Origin: Acanthosepion pharaonis
Taxonomy: Eukaryota; Mollusca; Cephalopoda; Sepiida; Sepiidae
Reading direction: 5' to 3'
NCBI GenBank assembly: GCA_903632075.3
Contig: CAHIKZ030004736.1
Location: 372,001 to 436,000, forward strand
Length of the DNA: 64,000 nt
The notes beneath the pieces were generated by a model that was not told the DNA's origin, made no database searches, and was given only the letters and a program-made list of their open reading frames with translations. This document shows positions 24,230-35,429 of this stretch, piece by piece (positions within the stretch are counted from its first letter, which is position 1; every line of letters starts with the position of its first letter). The position numbers and the translations under genes are program-made.

Positions 24230-25000
24230 TTTTTAAGTCCACTCTAGACCGCACACTGTACAGTCTTCAAGAATTCGGGGAAGCGCTCAACCCCATATCA
24301 GTATCGTCCCCTCAGCCCATCAGTGTCCTGCTGGTATCTTAGCTGAGATATCACAATGCCTTTGACAATGTGTAATTTAGGGTTTTGCGACGCAAATCCC
24401 CCAGCTATGGAATCACTATAAGCGTTCTTGAAATGATAAAGTCCTTGAAGCTAGGTCCTTGAAGATCATTGTGGATGGTTAGGTTTCTGAAGCATATGAG
24501 ATCAATTCAGGCGCCCAACTAGGGTGACGCATCGGTTCTACCTTCTTTCTGTTTATATTAACGATCTGTCTAAGAATATTCTCAGATCGTTAGTAAATAT
24601 CTATGCAGTTGATATCACAATTTGTGTACATCTAAAATCTAGATGACCAGAGCCTGGCAGCTGAACTCTCGCCTGGCTTCACCCTAACAGCCTAAAGAAG
24701 GTGAAATAAGAGCATGTATTTTTCACTAACTCTAAACCAAACTAGCCCTAAATTCTCATTGGCCACGATGAATAGTTGTACTCTCAAAGAGGTTCCTTCT
24801 TAATAGGAGGTAAGAACTGATCTCTTAGATAGGTGCAGCCGGTACTTCTTTCATTGAATGTGGATGGGATTTGAGTCAATGCCGCCTGACAATGGCGAGC
24901 AGAAACATCCCCACAATTTTCAAGAATGGAATATCCGATACAACTGGCATCCAGTATCATGCTTTATTGCCTTGCTTGGGGATGAAATAGTTAAAAAAAA
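24230..25000 (+). pseudogene. LINE RT remnant (family B) with 3' end
   Basis: QCL-FDNV region, KIIVDG, AYEINSGAQLG and FILTICLRIFS with the active site decayed (YAVDITI), ending in a 3' UTR match GCTTTATTGCCTTGCTTGG at 24960. Many stops. Confidence 0.6.
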
Positions 25001-25711
25001 AACAGCTGTTTAACCAGTATTCACACTAACTAACCAGAAGACAGAGAACAATTGATAGAGTTATGGACGATGACAAGGTTCGATGGCGCCACTTCCCTTT
25101 TGACGCGCACACATACACATACATACACAGACACAAACACACAGACATACACACAGACGAATGACACTCTGAAAGTAGTGCTTCCTAATTAGTTCCACGG
25201 GAAATGCTGCATATTTAAGCTGCGAAAAACACCATTAAGTAGAGTTACTGTTTCAGCTAGAAAAATTTATTTTTTCTATCACTGTCTATGAATTTTTGAT
25301 TAATAATCAATAAGAGTTTTCACAACTGAACCGAATCGTGTCTTGGCATTCAACCATTTCTGAAACGTATATACCTACGCTTAATGATGATCACATCCTT
25401 TGTTTGGTCTCCATAAACCTTTAATAAGTATCGATACATGTCAATGGGTGTGATCTTTCTGTATGGAGAAATTAAATAACATACTCCGACTTCGTATGTA
25501 TTTTCATGACAGACCCTATTTTAAATAGTATCTGTAACAAGAAAAAATTCTGCGTTACTAGTTCGAAGCTTCATACTCGACTGCCTACTATACCCATAAA
25601 CATTTAAACATAATAAAGTAGTTGGCATTACTTTCGGAGTTCCCCTCCATGTGAATGCAAAACCGGTCAATCCGTTTTGTTAAATATATTAAATAAATTA
25701 GACGTTACCTC

Positions 25712-25731
25712 TCCACACACACACGCACACA

Positions 25732-25808
<77 letters not shown>
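25712..25808. repeat. (CA)n(TA)n microsatellite
   Basis: Compound repeat downstream of the Ras-like stop codon. Confidence 0.95.
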
Positions 25809-25894
25809 CGGGAGAACGTAGAAGAAAGATAGCGTGGACATAGGAATGAACTTTGCATAAAGACTGTCACTATTTCTATGTCCTCCCGATATCT

Positions 25895-25901
25895 ATCTAT
25901 A

Positions 25902-25943
<42 letters not shown>
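25895..25943. repeat. (TA)n microsatellite
   Basis: Begins four bases after the Ras-like stop codon, so it would lie in the 3' UTR. Confidence 0.95.
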
Positions 25944-25947
<4 letters not shown>

Positions 25948-25948
<1 letters not shown>

Positions 25949-26460
25949 TAACTTATAGTTTGCAATGCTCGTTTACGTCTTTTAAACACTTCCGTTTGTG
26001 GAAGGACATCGGGTAACGACATACCCGGAGGTGGCGCTCCAGTGGACAGTGAAACAATAGGGGGTAGGTCACTGCCCGACTGTTTCTGACGGGAACGAAA
26101 TTTTTTCGGTTTTCTACAATACAAATAAAGATTTTCAAAAACAGCCACGACGTCATCGATCGACTCTCGAACGGACATCTCGTAAAATCCCATGCAACTG
26201 AGTTCGGCTGCCTTCAAGCGTCCCTCTTCTTCGCTGACCATTCTGTCATAGATCCGATCTGTCTGATTCCCAACAAGGGCCACAGGTAGGCAGTTCCCCT
26301 CGGGCACTGACACACTGCTCCGCCGTTGCTTCTTTGTGTAGTTGCTTATGAGAAACTTGAGTCGACTGCATTCGTTAAAGCTGCATCTATCTGTGACTGC
26401 GTACATTAAGACGTATGCTTCAGCCCATTTTAGATTCTGTTCCAACATGAGACACTCCTC
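25948..26460 (-). CDS. Ras-like small GTPase, last coding exon (RERG/RASL-type)
   Basis: Encodes the C-terminal 170 residues of a Ras-superfamily GTPase, which would bind guanine nucleotides and act as a switch in the cytoplasm or at membranes. The exon opens right after a strong acceptor (pyrimidine tract then CAG at 26461-26463) and starts on a codon boundary. Residues 11-28 match the helix-2 to beta-4 segment (WAEAYVLMYAVTDRCSF). NQTD at 65-68 sits where Ras has NKxD, and SVR at 96-98 replaces the SAK-type motif. Residues 42-57 form a basic/serine insertion compared with RERG. The tail is basic (KRRKRALQTIS) with no CAAX box, as in RERG/RASL proteins. A (TA)n tract begins four bases after the stop. 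The family is clear; the exact orthologue is not. I see no frameshift or stop. Confidence 0.9.
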
Positions 26461-26640
26461 CTGAAAAGAAAAGAAAAAATTATTTGAAAATATAATAGCA
26501 CGATAAGCCTCTTCATGGTCAATACTCTGCTCTGTACCAAACAAGATTATGTAGACAAACCTCGTACCCATTAGTGGTTACATAGTGCAAGGTTAAATGC
26601 TGAAGCCGAATGTTTTATTCTTGTTGCACAAGATTAATGC

Positions 26641-27160
26641 TTGTTAACTAGAAATTACCAAGAACACTTAATGAAGGATTGTGTTAACCCGAAATACAGA
26701 TTCCGAAATGAATACCCAGAAACAATCGATCACCTTGTATCAAGTTGCATGGTATTAATAGCCACTGAATATAAAACACGGCGTGAAATAGTGAGCCATT
26801 ATCTGCAATGGAAAATCTGCAATTTTTACGGGAAGGAAACTGCAAGAAATTGATATGAATATCACCCTGACCCAGTTACAGACATAGAAACTTTAACAAT
26901 TTCATGGGACTTTACAATACATAAAATACATTAATTGCCCAAACATAGTGATCAAAGACCACAAAAACAGAATATGCTTTCTTGGCAGTTCCTGCAAAAA
27001 TTATCAGAATACAAGTATCTTGAAGTGGAAACCTCAAAAATGTGGCACACGAGGACATCAATGATGCCATTCCTGACTTTAGGTCCCTGGTTGGGCCCCG
27101 GAAGGAAATGTGTATACAACAGAAATCAAAGATAATAATAATAATAATAATAATAATAAC
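26641..27160 (+). pseudogene. LINE C-terminal domain with (AAT)n tail
   Basis: Encodes LTRNYQEHLMKD, YPETIDHLVSSCMVL, TEYKTRREIV, then after a stop PVTDIETLTISWDFTIH and LPKHSDQRP, the His/Cys-containing C-terminal domain of an RT-bearing LINE. It ends ACAACAGAAATCAAAG followed by (ATA)n. The same 3' end recurs at 37590-37728. Confidence 0.7.
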
Positions 27161-27269
27161 CTTCCGCTAATTTGTAATGGGCGGGGAGTGATCTCTCCTA
27201 TAAAACATGATTGCTATCACTGTCATTGGTGACAGAAATTTGAACATTTGTCGGATGGCATTTTCTGCC

Positions 27270-27525
27270 GCCTTTCAATGCTAAATTTTATACAATTTGA
27301 AACAAAGTTTTATAGGCCCGATGCAGCTACTTGGCGTATGAATGTGCATTTAGTGTTTCATTGCATTTAATAAATACATCGAAGTTTCCACCACATGCAT
27401 ATTAGCATTCTTCCATGGAGCTTTTGGATTGGTTGTGGAAATTTATCCTTGTCAGTTTACTGTCTTTTACGTTGAACATTGTCGTATGTGAACCACTTTT
27501 CATCACCTGTTTTGATAATTTTAAG
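27270..27525 (-). pseudogene. Mariner transposase remnant
   Basis: The minus strand reads IIKTGDEKWFTYDNVQRKRQ, stop, TDKDKFPQPIQK, then LICMWWKLRCIY. TGDEKW (27493-27510) and CIWWD-like motifs are mariner signatures around the first and second catalytic Asp. Ends not found. Confidence 0.75.
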
Positions 27526-27619
27526 TAGGTACCGCCATGAAATCGCTAAAAAATAATCATACCTTGATTAAAACATGCTCCAAATGGAATGGAAACATAG
27601 TTTTTGCGTCAAAATCTTT

Positions 27620-27960
27620 CTGTTATTAAGAAGAAGGATGAAAGTTTTTTTGTTTTTTTTTAATATTTAATGAATTTGTTTACTCCTTTTTAGAACATTC
27701 ATAATTTTGATTAAAAAACTTGTTTTTCTTGCGGTAACTGTTGTACTAACTTTTAGCAAAACAGATTTTAGCCTCTTTTTTTGCGGTGACAGACAATAAT
27801 TTGGAAATTTTTGAAAAAATCAAATAATTATCGGATTTTAATGAAATTTTCAGGACTTATTTATAAATGAATTTTCAAAACTCTTGAGCCTTGTATTGGT
27901 GAACAATCGTGTAAGAAAGTATACATAAGAAAATATATATTTATTTTTCAAGAAAAATTG
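27620..27960 (+). repeat. Unclassified AT-rich repeat, second copy
   Basis: Contains CAAATAATTATCGG, TTTTAATGAAATTTTCAGG and ACTTATTTATAAATG, matching 16530-16600 in inverse orientation. Confidence 0.55.
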
Positions 27961-29002
27961 ATTTCTAAGTCCGTCTTAAATGCGGTTCGCCTTCAAAGAA
28001 TCTCCTTCCCCGACGACACTCGGCGTCCAACTTTTGATTGTGGCCCCTTTTGCATTACGTTCCTTCGCCATAATATATTCCAGAGGTAAAATTTCATTAA
28101 CAATGCAAAACTTCATTTTCTGTGTTTTATCGATCATCAGCAATTGTCTGATTGATTGTTCTGTTTTAATGGCATTTCCACTCTGTCGGTAATTTAATAC
28201 CGAAAAGATTAAGAAAAATATCTATGATTTGTAAATAATTCTTTAGGTTATTGGTTCCATCGTTCTTCAATATTGCCTTTAGAGCAGCGTTATTTGGTGC
28301 TAAGATTTGTGGTATAGATCAGCCTCCTTCAGGTAGGTTAAGATTATATTTACTTTCATCGTTGAAGAGGTACACTAGATTTTCATGTCATAAAATTGTT
28401 GACACATAGGGGCAGGGTTACTACAACTGCTTTGAGTATGTTTTATAAATATGTCTCTTGACATGCTGTGCACTCAGAAGGATGTTCATTTTTTTAGGAG
28501 AAATGAGTGAGTGATATAGATGTGCTTTATTCTAATTCTTGTTATGACGAATTTTTCTCTCCAAGAAAGTCTGAGGCAGTGATGCCATATTGTAAAGTTG
28601 GTTGTTTGGATGGTAGTTCCATAAACCTTGTCACTTGTTGAGAATGTATGAGTTTATAGTTTCTTAGAAGTCTGTACAAGGGGATGTTCAGATTTGAAAT
28701 GTTCATTTTTCGGAATTCTTTGCTGCCATGTTAGAGATTTTCCATTTCCATCGATGTCGATATGGCGATCAACAATTTTTTTCCATTTTTTAAATAGCTT
28801 CTGTAAATCACAAGAAAATATGGAGAACAATAAAATGATGCAATATTGTGCAAGCAATCTCCTTTATAAGTAATTATATTATAAGAAGGCAATGAAAGAA
28901 AACATTTCTCGAAATCACTGCAAAAAGGGCTCCAATTCATACCCAACACATTTCAAGTCGTCGTAGATAATCAAATAACTATTTGTAATTTAGTCCACCC
29001 AC

Positions 29003-29076
29003 CTGACGTGCAGTATCCAGAATTTCCATCATAATCAGATCCCCATCAATATTCCTGCTGTTTGTGTAGACTTTTT
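29003..29076 (-). CDS. Ras-like small GTPase, internal exon (switch I end to DTAGQ region)
   Basis: A 74-base exon between an acceptor (pyrimidine-rich, ends CGCAG) and a GTGGGT donor. Two bases complete the codon begun in the upstream exon; 24 residues follow, ending exactly at a codon boundary that meets the last exon in phase. It encodes KVYTNSRNIDG then LIMMEILDTARQ, the beta-2/beta-3 hairpin and the G3 box. Ras proteins have DTAGQ here; this gene has Arg in place of the Gly whose backbone senses the gamma-phosphate. The intron to the next exon is about 2.5 kb (26461-29002) and holds a mariner remnant and a LINE 3' end. Supported by family alignment plus matching splice phases on both sides. 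Confidence 0.88.
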
Positions 29077-29389
29077 CTGCGAATGAAAGAAAAACAAAAT
29101 TCTTATCATAAAAGACAGTTTTTCATTCTGCCGAGTGATACCTACTTCTTTTGAATGTAAATCATTTTATAAGTTTGATTTTATTATCGCATTCTCATTG
29201 AGGAAGTAAATCACAGAAAAAACATTAGGAGTTTGCAGTTATGAAAAGAAAAACATTTCTACTTTTAAGTAAAGAGTTTTTGCAGTTTCAATAATCTAAA
29301 ATACTAAGACAAAATGAAAATGGGGAGAAGTAAGGTAAATGTTTGAAAGTTGGAGAATCAGAGAAGAATACTTAAGAAGAAGGGATTGG

Positions 29390-29910
29390 AATCAGAGTAA
29401 AAACCGAGTGGATGGTGAGGGGGAGAAACTGTAAAAATTTAGAGGGGGACGAAATGAAAATGAAAAATTTAGAGGGAATCGGAATTAGGATAAAAACTGA
29501 GAGGTGGGGGAAATGAGGATAAAAATTCACGGGGGGTTGCAGGTAATGGGGATAAAACTTGAGAAGGGTGTGAAATGAGGATAACAATAGGAGGGGGCAA
29601 AATAAAGATAACAAAAATAGAGAGTGTCGAAACCTTGATTAATTACTCAAAGAGGAAAATTACGGTTAAAAAGTGAGAGTAAAGGAAGTGAAGATAAAAA
29701 ATGAGTGGGTCGGAATATGGATAAAAGTGTGAGTCGAAGGAATGGGTATAAAAACTGAAGTCAGGGGCGAAATAAGGATAAATGTGAATAAAAATTTAGT
29801 TGGGACGAAATGAGGGGGTGAAATGAAAATGAAAACTGAGAGGGGCGAAATGACGCTCAAAATCGAGTAGGCGGCGGAATGAGTATTAAAACTCAGAGGA
29901 TGAAAAAAAC
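29390..29910 (+). repeat. Purine-rich minisatellite, about 36-40-bp units
   Basis: Repeated phrases GAAATGAGGATAAAAACTGAG and GAGGGGG-CGAAATGA, diverged. The plus strand is almost all purine; its complement gives long meaningless Pro/Phe/Ser frames. Confidence 0.8.
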
Positions 29911-30389
29911 GACGAAGGGTATCAGGCTATAAAACGATGAAAGGTAGAAGCTGGTGATAGTTGCGAAATCGGAAACGTAAGGTGAAAGTATCAAGATCAA
30001 GATCAGGTTGACTGATTTATGGTTTTTTCACGACTTATCAACCCTTTGTGAGTTATTTAAGACCGAAACATATTTCGGATTTTAGAAGGTTGCTTACAGT
30101 ATTCTGTGTACCCAAGCACCCGTCTCCCCCATCTAAATACTAAATGGGCTCAAAACTGCTTAACTTACTTCGGTGGTCTAACGGGAACCGGTGTTTCAGC
30201 GTGTAAGATCGGGATGAGAAAAGACGAAGAAGAAAAAAAAATAAAGGAATATAAAATAAATTTGAAATTTCGAATGAAAGAAGAAAGGGATTAATTATCG
30301 CATCAATATCGATCAAATTTGACCCTTGTAAACAAAGAGGAAAAATATAAAATGAAAGGAAGAAAACTGTACGAATATCAAACCAATTT

Positions 30390-30940
30390 TTATCTCCAGA
30401 ATTTATCATGCATATCTACCATTCGTCCATGCTTAGAATATTGCTGCCACTTATGGTCCGGTGCCCCTGCTATTTTCCTGGGGCTCCTTGATAAAATCCA
30501 AAGAATCAGCTATATTATTGGTCCTAAACTGGCAGATCGGCTTCAGTCACTTTCCCACTGCTGTAATGTTGTCTCTCTGTGTCTTTTCTATAAATAAGTT
30601 CATGGTAATTTTTCGGATGAGCTCTTCCCTATGGTATCTAGAGTTTTTGAATTTAAGCGCAGTACAAGATTGGCGTCAAGATCTCATCAATTTACAGTTG
30701 AGCTGACGAGATACAGCCGTTAATTCTATGCTAAGAGTTTCTTTTCTTGCACTTCTCGCCGTGGGAAATCTCTGCCGGATGCATGCACTCCAGTCAACTT
30801 TAATCTGGAAAAATTTAAATGCAATGCCAATCGCTATCTACTGTCCTCCTGATTATTCCTTTCTCTTCTTACTCATAATGTTTTTGTTCCTAATTCTTCG
30901 ACATCCTGTAACCTCAGTTCCTAGTAACCGACAGCCAGAC
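30390..30940 (+). pseudogene. LINE C-terminus (family B1) in the intron
   Basis: RPCLEYCCHLWSGAPAIFL, LADRLQSLSHCCNVVSL, then FGDELF-like and VNFNLEKFKCNANRYLLSS in shifting frames. Matches the 49200-49495 copy. Confidence 0.75.
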
Positions 30941-31187
30941 AACCTGCACATATGATTTGCTTATAGTGATGAAGGTTTTGTGCAGAATCAACCACACTTT
31001 TTGAAAAGCCGAATACCTGATTCACCGTGTGCCACAAGGTCCCCAAACGACCCGCCGCGAGTTTTGAATTCAGAGTTGTCCTTCTCCTAGACCAGTTACC
31101 ATCTAAGGCTATAGAACCCAGTCTATCCTGAGAGAAGAAGAGGATTCATACCTTTCCCAATGGGTATTAGCACGTAATGGAATTTAA

Positions 31188-31252
31188 GGAGACACAGTGG
31201 AGTAATGGATAGAGTCTTCGATTGAGGAATCGGAGAGCCGAGTTCGAATAGA
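31188..31252 (+). mobile_element. tRNA-like unit (SINE head or tRNA pseudogene)
   Basis: GTGGAGTAATGGATAGAGTC then GCCGAGTTCGAAT: A and B boxes resembling tRNA-Arg, with an anticodon-arm-like inverted repeat CGATT/AATCG. The acceptor stem is not complete. Confidence 0.55.
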
Positions 31253-31299
31253 TATATGTTAAATAAACACTTTTATTTCCTCACTGATAGCAATCACTA

Positions 31300-31300
<1 letters not shown>

Positions 31301-31376
<76 letters not shown>
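31301..31376. repeat. (TA)n microsatellite
   Basis: About 76 bp, one of the longest here; intronic. Confidence 0.95.
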
Positions 31377-31381
<5 letters not shown>

Positions 31382-31615
31382 TGTATTTAATTCTAGTCCA
31401 GTATTTTATTATAGTGGATACTTCGCATATGAAATAGCCGTTTGAATAAACAAAATATCGGATTAATAATAAATCCATTAGTTCTTTAGAAATTGCTTTG
31501 TTTCGGTTTCCGCGACGCAATTGAGCCGTTATTGGCTTTAGTGAAAAATAATTTTGGTGAAGAGGATGTGCTTCCCTCAAGATGACAAAATATTGCTTTG
31601 CTTACTGACGTTGTT

Positions 31616-31720
31616 CGTGGCCGACTGCTAAAGTATAGCGGATCAAATGGTGGTTTCTCATACATAGACGAACACAGGTCCGATCCCAGCCGGAAGACAC
31701 ATTTGCTTTACTGAGATTTT
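31616..31720 (+). mobile_element. tRNA-derived SINE head
   Basis: GTGGCCGACTGCTAAAGTA and CAGGTCCGATCCCAGCCGG, A- and B-box-like, with the family middle part GGATCAAATGGTGGTTTC. Confidence 0.6.
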
Positions 31721-31794
31721 TTGAATGCTCAAGCCGCTCGACGTATTATACATTGTTTAATAAAAAAAATGTGGCGACTATAAAAATATATATT

Positions 31795-31860
31795 ACAGAA
31801 ACTCCTAGAGAAGGTTGAAAAAGAAAGCCAGAAGAATGGACTAAACATCAAATTGACTAA
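31795..31860 (+). pseudogene. Possible LINE family A scrap
   Basis: Reads LLEKVEKESQKNGLNIKLT, resembling the segment after the YADD box in family A. Very short. Confidence 0.35.
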
Positions 31861-32299
31861 TGATATTATTTATGTACGAACATGCAGTAACCGTGCGTAC
31901 AAATAGAGGTATGAATGTATATGTTTCGGTTGATACACATAAATACACGTATATGCAAACAAACGTACGTATAGACTCAAATCTTTCTCTTAAAACAACT
32001 TTTCACGAAAACATCTCAAGTCCTGTAGCTGTTATTGCTATTTCAAGTACCGATGGGGATATCTTTCCTAACCTTTTATTTAAAGTAGCGGGGAAGGTAA
32101 ATATCTTAATTATGTCATTATTTTTTTTTCGTATTACATGTGCCGTCCATTTTAGTTGTTACTATTGTTGGTAGTCCTCAAGTGATGAGTTTTCTGTTAT
32201 TAGGTACAGTTCTTTGTTTGTATGGTGGGTAGGTCAACTGGTAAAACTCTGGAGAACTCAAAAGTGGTATAGAATACTAAATAATAGGAGTAAATCGAT

Positions 32300-32490
32300 T
32301 CGCCTGTCGCCCGGTTCACATCCTCCCCGGTCTTTTAAACAGGAGTAGAGTTTTGTCCCTTGTTTCCTGTTTAGGATTGAGTTTCCGGATCCTTCTAAAG
32401 TATTTTCCTTCTCTTTCACTTCCAATAGCTCCTTGAGTCTTAGTGGCATTATCGCTTTGCTTGCGGTGAATTGATTAAAAAATCTATGCA
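32300..32490 (+). repeat. LINE 3' UTR fragment (family B)
   Basis: CTCCCCGGTCTTTTAAAC, TTTCCTGTTTAGGATTGAG, and the tail GTCTTAGTGGCATTATCGC...GGTGAATTGATTAAAAA. Confidence 0.65.
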
Positions 32491-33009
32491 CAGATACTAC
32501 AACATCACACACGCACGCACGCACGCACATGCACACACACACACAAGCACAATCACACATTAACAAAAAACATGTCTATTTTTATTTCATTATTTAGATG
32601 TGTTTATTTAGTGTTCTCTAAAACCTACCACCGGAAGCTACGACTCATGAGACTTGGTTTGCAACTTTGAAGTACATACCGTTAACACAGTCCTGGGTGC
32701 TCCAGCAGAAACCTCACGTTATCTGCACCTGCCATGTTTTAGAAAGAGCGGAGGGAGTGTTAATTTCATAAATTTTAGTTCGAAGAAGCATCAATTTGAT
32801 GGCAAGAGACACAGCGGATAAATCGCAACCCACATTTTTTAAGTTAACGATTCACCATTCCTAGAGGCCGACACTGAGTTTTATTTTTAAACATTCCCTC
32901 CCGTTTTAAGTGCTGTTACCTTACGCTTCACAAAATGTGGTTCTTGTGTGCAGAAATGTCTAGTGCAGGACAGAGTAAATTTTTAAAATACTTTTTTAAT
33001 CATATTTTT

Positions 33010-33180
33010 AAATCATTTCACACCAAGCAAGGCGATGGTGCCAGTAACTTGCAAAGAGTTGCTGAGAGTGAACGAATCTGTGAAAATGTTACTGACGAGA
33101 AAGGACAATCAAAGGACAGAGTTCATAAAAAAAGGGGACAGAAGATGACGATTGACGCTGAATTTAAATTTATGTAGATT
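33010..33180 (-). repeat. LINE 3' UTR fragment (family B)
   Basis: Reverse complement of the GAGTTGCTGAGAGTG and GACGATTGACGCTGAATTT 3' end also found at 38860 and 61440. Confidence 0.55.
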
Positions 33181-33383
33181 TTAAGGACACAAAGTCGTTT
33201 GTTAGATCCAGTGAGAGGACCCAAAGTGTGTGAGTTCAATACCCGGTTAAGGCAGTGGAGAACTTGGAGAGGTGAATTAACAGGAGATAACAGATAACTG
33301 ACATCCATTAAACATGGCACATGAAACTAGAACAGTCTACCCCAGCGAGCGAAATAAAGTGTTCAGTTCGACATTCCAACCAG

Positions 33384-33420
33384 CTGAAGAAGACCGGAGC
33401 GTACAACGGCCGAAACGTTG
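33384..33420 (+). other. Weak hammerhead-like motif
   Basis: CTGAAGA, extra A, GACC...GGCC (one mismatch), GAAA, ACGT, T. Compatible with a decayed copy; stem I not evident. Confidence 0.3.
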
Positions 33421-33469
33421 TGATAAATATGGCTACAAAGATGAGGACAATAGTCCGAGTGATGTAAAT

Positions 33470-33580
33470 AATGTAGATTACAGGAAAGCGAGAAACTGGA
33501 AGAGAGTTCCGCTATTGAAAAGTGCCAGGGAAGAAACTATTAGAATAAAACTGACGATTACATTTAGCAACTTCATTATT
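33470..33580 (-). pseudogene. LINE C-terminal scrap (family B1)
   Basis: Minus strand TTCTAATAGTTTCTTCC followed by a decayed RNSLPVSRFPV, matching the FYANSFFYR...NSLPASCFPV segment of family B1. Confidence 0.4.
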
Positions 33581-33744
33581 TTTATGATTCCATTTCAAGG
33601 AGTTCTTTTTCAGCTGTGATGGTGACAATCCTCCGATCGAATATCATTTTTATTATTTATATCGTAAATTTATCCCATCTTAAATTTTATAGTCGTCCAG
33701 GCAAGTAATATACAAGGGTTATAAGTGAGAAAATATTTATTCCC

Positions 33745-33752
<8 letters not shown>

Positions 33753-33828
<76 letters not shown>
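33753..33828. repeat. (CT)n(TA)n microsatellite
   Basis: Borders the PLE fragment at 33830. Confidence 0.95.
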
Positions 33829-33829
<1 letters not shown>

Positions 33830-33833
<4 letters not shown>

Positions 33834-34440
33834 CTAAATTTAATCCACAAATATTTCAATCATATTCCATTGCTCAACAAAATCTTCAATAAGAACAACA
33901 TTAAAATTAGCTACAGCTGCACCAAAAACCTTGAGCAACAACATCTAGCACAGAAAAATAATGTAACATTAAAAAATATTTAAATAGCCTCAATAAAAAA
34001 AAAGAGAAAAAAGTGTAATAACTGAAAAAACATTACCTGTCTATTAAATCATAAATTTATGTATAAAGGCGTCATCTACAAGCTTGACATGAAATATAAT
34101 GGCGAGACAAAATTTTATTTCGGTTCCACAACCAACCACCAGAAAATTTGATATTATCACCATAAAATGACTCTTACCAATAAGCAATATGCACTCACGA
34201 ACTTTTACTGGGATATTAAAAAGACTATACACCAGTAGTAAATTGGAATTTCATCGCCAAATTTACACACTTTTCCGGTCGCGGCGATCGATGTAACCTG
34301 TGTTTGCTGGAAAAAAGATTCATCCTGAAAAATATTAATGACCGAAACCTATGATAGACTTATGATAGTTTGTAATCACAGGAAGAAAAGTCTCCTAAAG
34401 TATTTTAATTCTTGATAGATCAGTTATTCAAATACCACAT
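33830..34440 (+). pseudogene. PLE GIY-YIG endonuclease fragment
   Basis: Starts right after (TA)n. It reads NIKISYSCTKNLEQ, then MYKGVIYKLDMKYNGETKFYFGSTT (GIY-YIG core), NKQYALTNFYWDIKK, and in a shifted frame CNLCLLEKRFILKNI, the Cys-rich tail seen in many PLE endonucleases. Stops and frameshifts show it is dead. Lies in the Ras-like gene intron on the opposite strand. Confidence 0.75.
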
Positions 34441-34863
34441 GCCCATTACATATTTTAGGTTATATATTGATTATCCCGCTTTAACCATTTAAGTGTCTAT
34501 TAATACGTAATGAGCCACACGACGTTCCTCGTTTATATTAACTTTGAGCTTTGAATCGGCGTTTAATTTAGCGTTCCTCCTATGAGAACCAGTATTTTTA
34601 AAAAACGACTGTAATAAGTATTTCATTCACCAGTTCGTGCCTCACGACTTGGAAAAACCATGAAACTTTAAGTTGCACTACAAACGTAGGTATATGTATA
34701 TTTATTAATATATACTTCTTAGCTCTGTCTACCTACATTGAGCACTGTTTTGTTTACACATTATATTAAATTTAGTAAATATTTATTCATTTATCTGTGT
34801 ATGCACTCTAATGCCCGCATACACATTTGCAAATATCTAAGTATTTGGTTTATATCTACACTT

Positions 34864-34864
<1 letters not shown>

Positions 34865-34920
<56 letters not shown>

Positions 34921-34921
34921 A
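34865..34921. repeat. (GATA)n microsatellite
   Basis: About 14 TAGA units. Confidence 0.95.
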
Positions 34922-35284
34922 AGGATTAATAGAGGTATATCAAAATGAACATTCAAGTGACATTTCGAAAATAAAAAAGTTAAATAATTCATTTGATAAA
35001 AAATGAATCCCAATCAAAATATTTTAATTGAAAATTGCATATGAAAGGAAAATTACACAATTTTTTTATTGTTATCAAAGCACATCAGAATGAGCATTAA
35101 ATTGCAATGCATTTATTAAAGTAGTGATTACATATATATTATGAAGAAAACATTATAAATCTAAGGGAAATAACTCGATATTGATTTGTATACAAAATCT
35201 AGATTTGTTTCCCTTTGTATAGAAACTGATATGTAATCGAGAATCAAACTTTGAACCGTAAAATGGAAATAAAAACTCCCATGT

Positions 35285-35317
35285 GACGCGTTTCGTCCTT
35301 CGAATGGATTTCTTCAG
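35285..35317 (-). other. Hammerhead-like motif
   Basis: Minus strand CTGAAGA, extra A, short stem (TCC/GGA), GAAA, ACGCGT, C. The GACGCGTTTCGTCC end matches the palindrome at 39.4 kb. Stem I is not evident. It lies in the large intron, 110 bp from the switch I exon. Confidence 0.4.
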
Positions 35318-35429
35318 GCTAATTTTGGTTTTTATCGTCTTATATATTTAGGTGGAAGAGGGAGAAGGATTTAAAGCAAACGTTGTTTACAATTTTACAT
35401 TGAGAAAGAAAAGATACTATTTTACTTAC

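Larger units (their letters stand above)
26461..29002 (-). other. Intron of the Ras-like gene
   Basis: Bounded by the GTGGGT donor after 29003 and the CAG acceptor before 26460. It contains a LINE C-terminal remnant with an (AAT)n tail (26641-27160), a mariner transposase remnant (about 27270-27525) and an AT-rich repeat also seen inverted near 16.5 kb. The rest, 27960-29000, shows nothing I recognise. Confidence 0.85.
29077..35429 (-). other. Intron of the Ras-like gene
   Basis: Bounded by the acceptor of the 29003-29076 exon and the GTAAGT donor of the 35430-35486 exon. It holds a purine-rich minisatellite, LINE 3' ends in both orientations, two SINE-like units, (TA)n and (CT)n tracts, a GIY-YIG PLE fragment at 33.8-34.4 kb and two hammerhead-like motifs. 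Confidence 0.85.

Noticed and set aside
27960..28200. Possible N-terminal part of the mariner transposase
   Set aside because: Minus-strand frames here (IMAKERNAKG) do not resemble a mariner N-terminus.
29372..29860. Pro/Phe/Ser-rich frames on the minus strand
   Set aside because: Complement of the purine-rich minisatellite.
31188..31252. Functional tRNA-Arg gene
   Set aside because: A and B boxes are present, but acceptor stem and 3' end do not pair; more likely SINE head or pseudogene.
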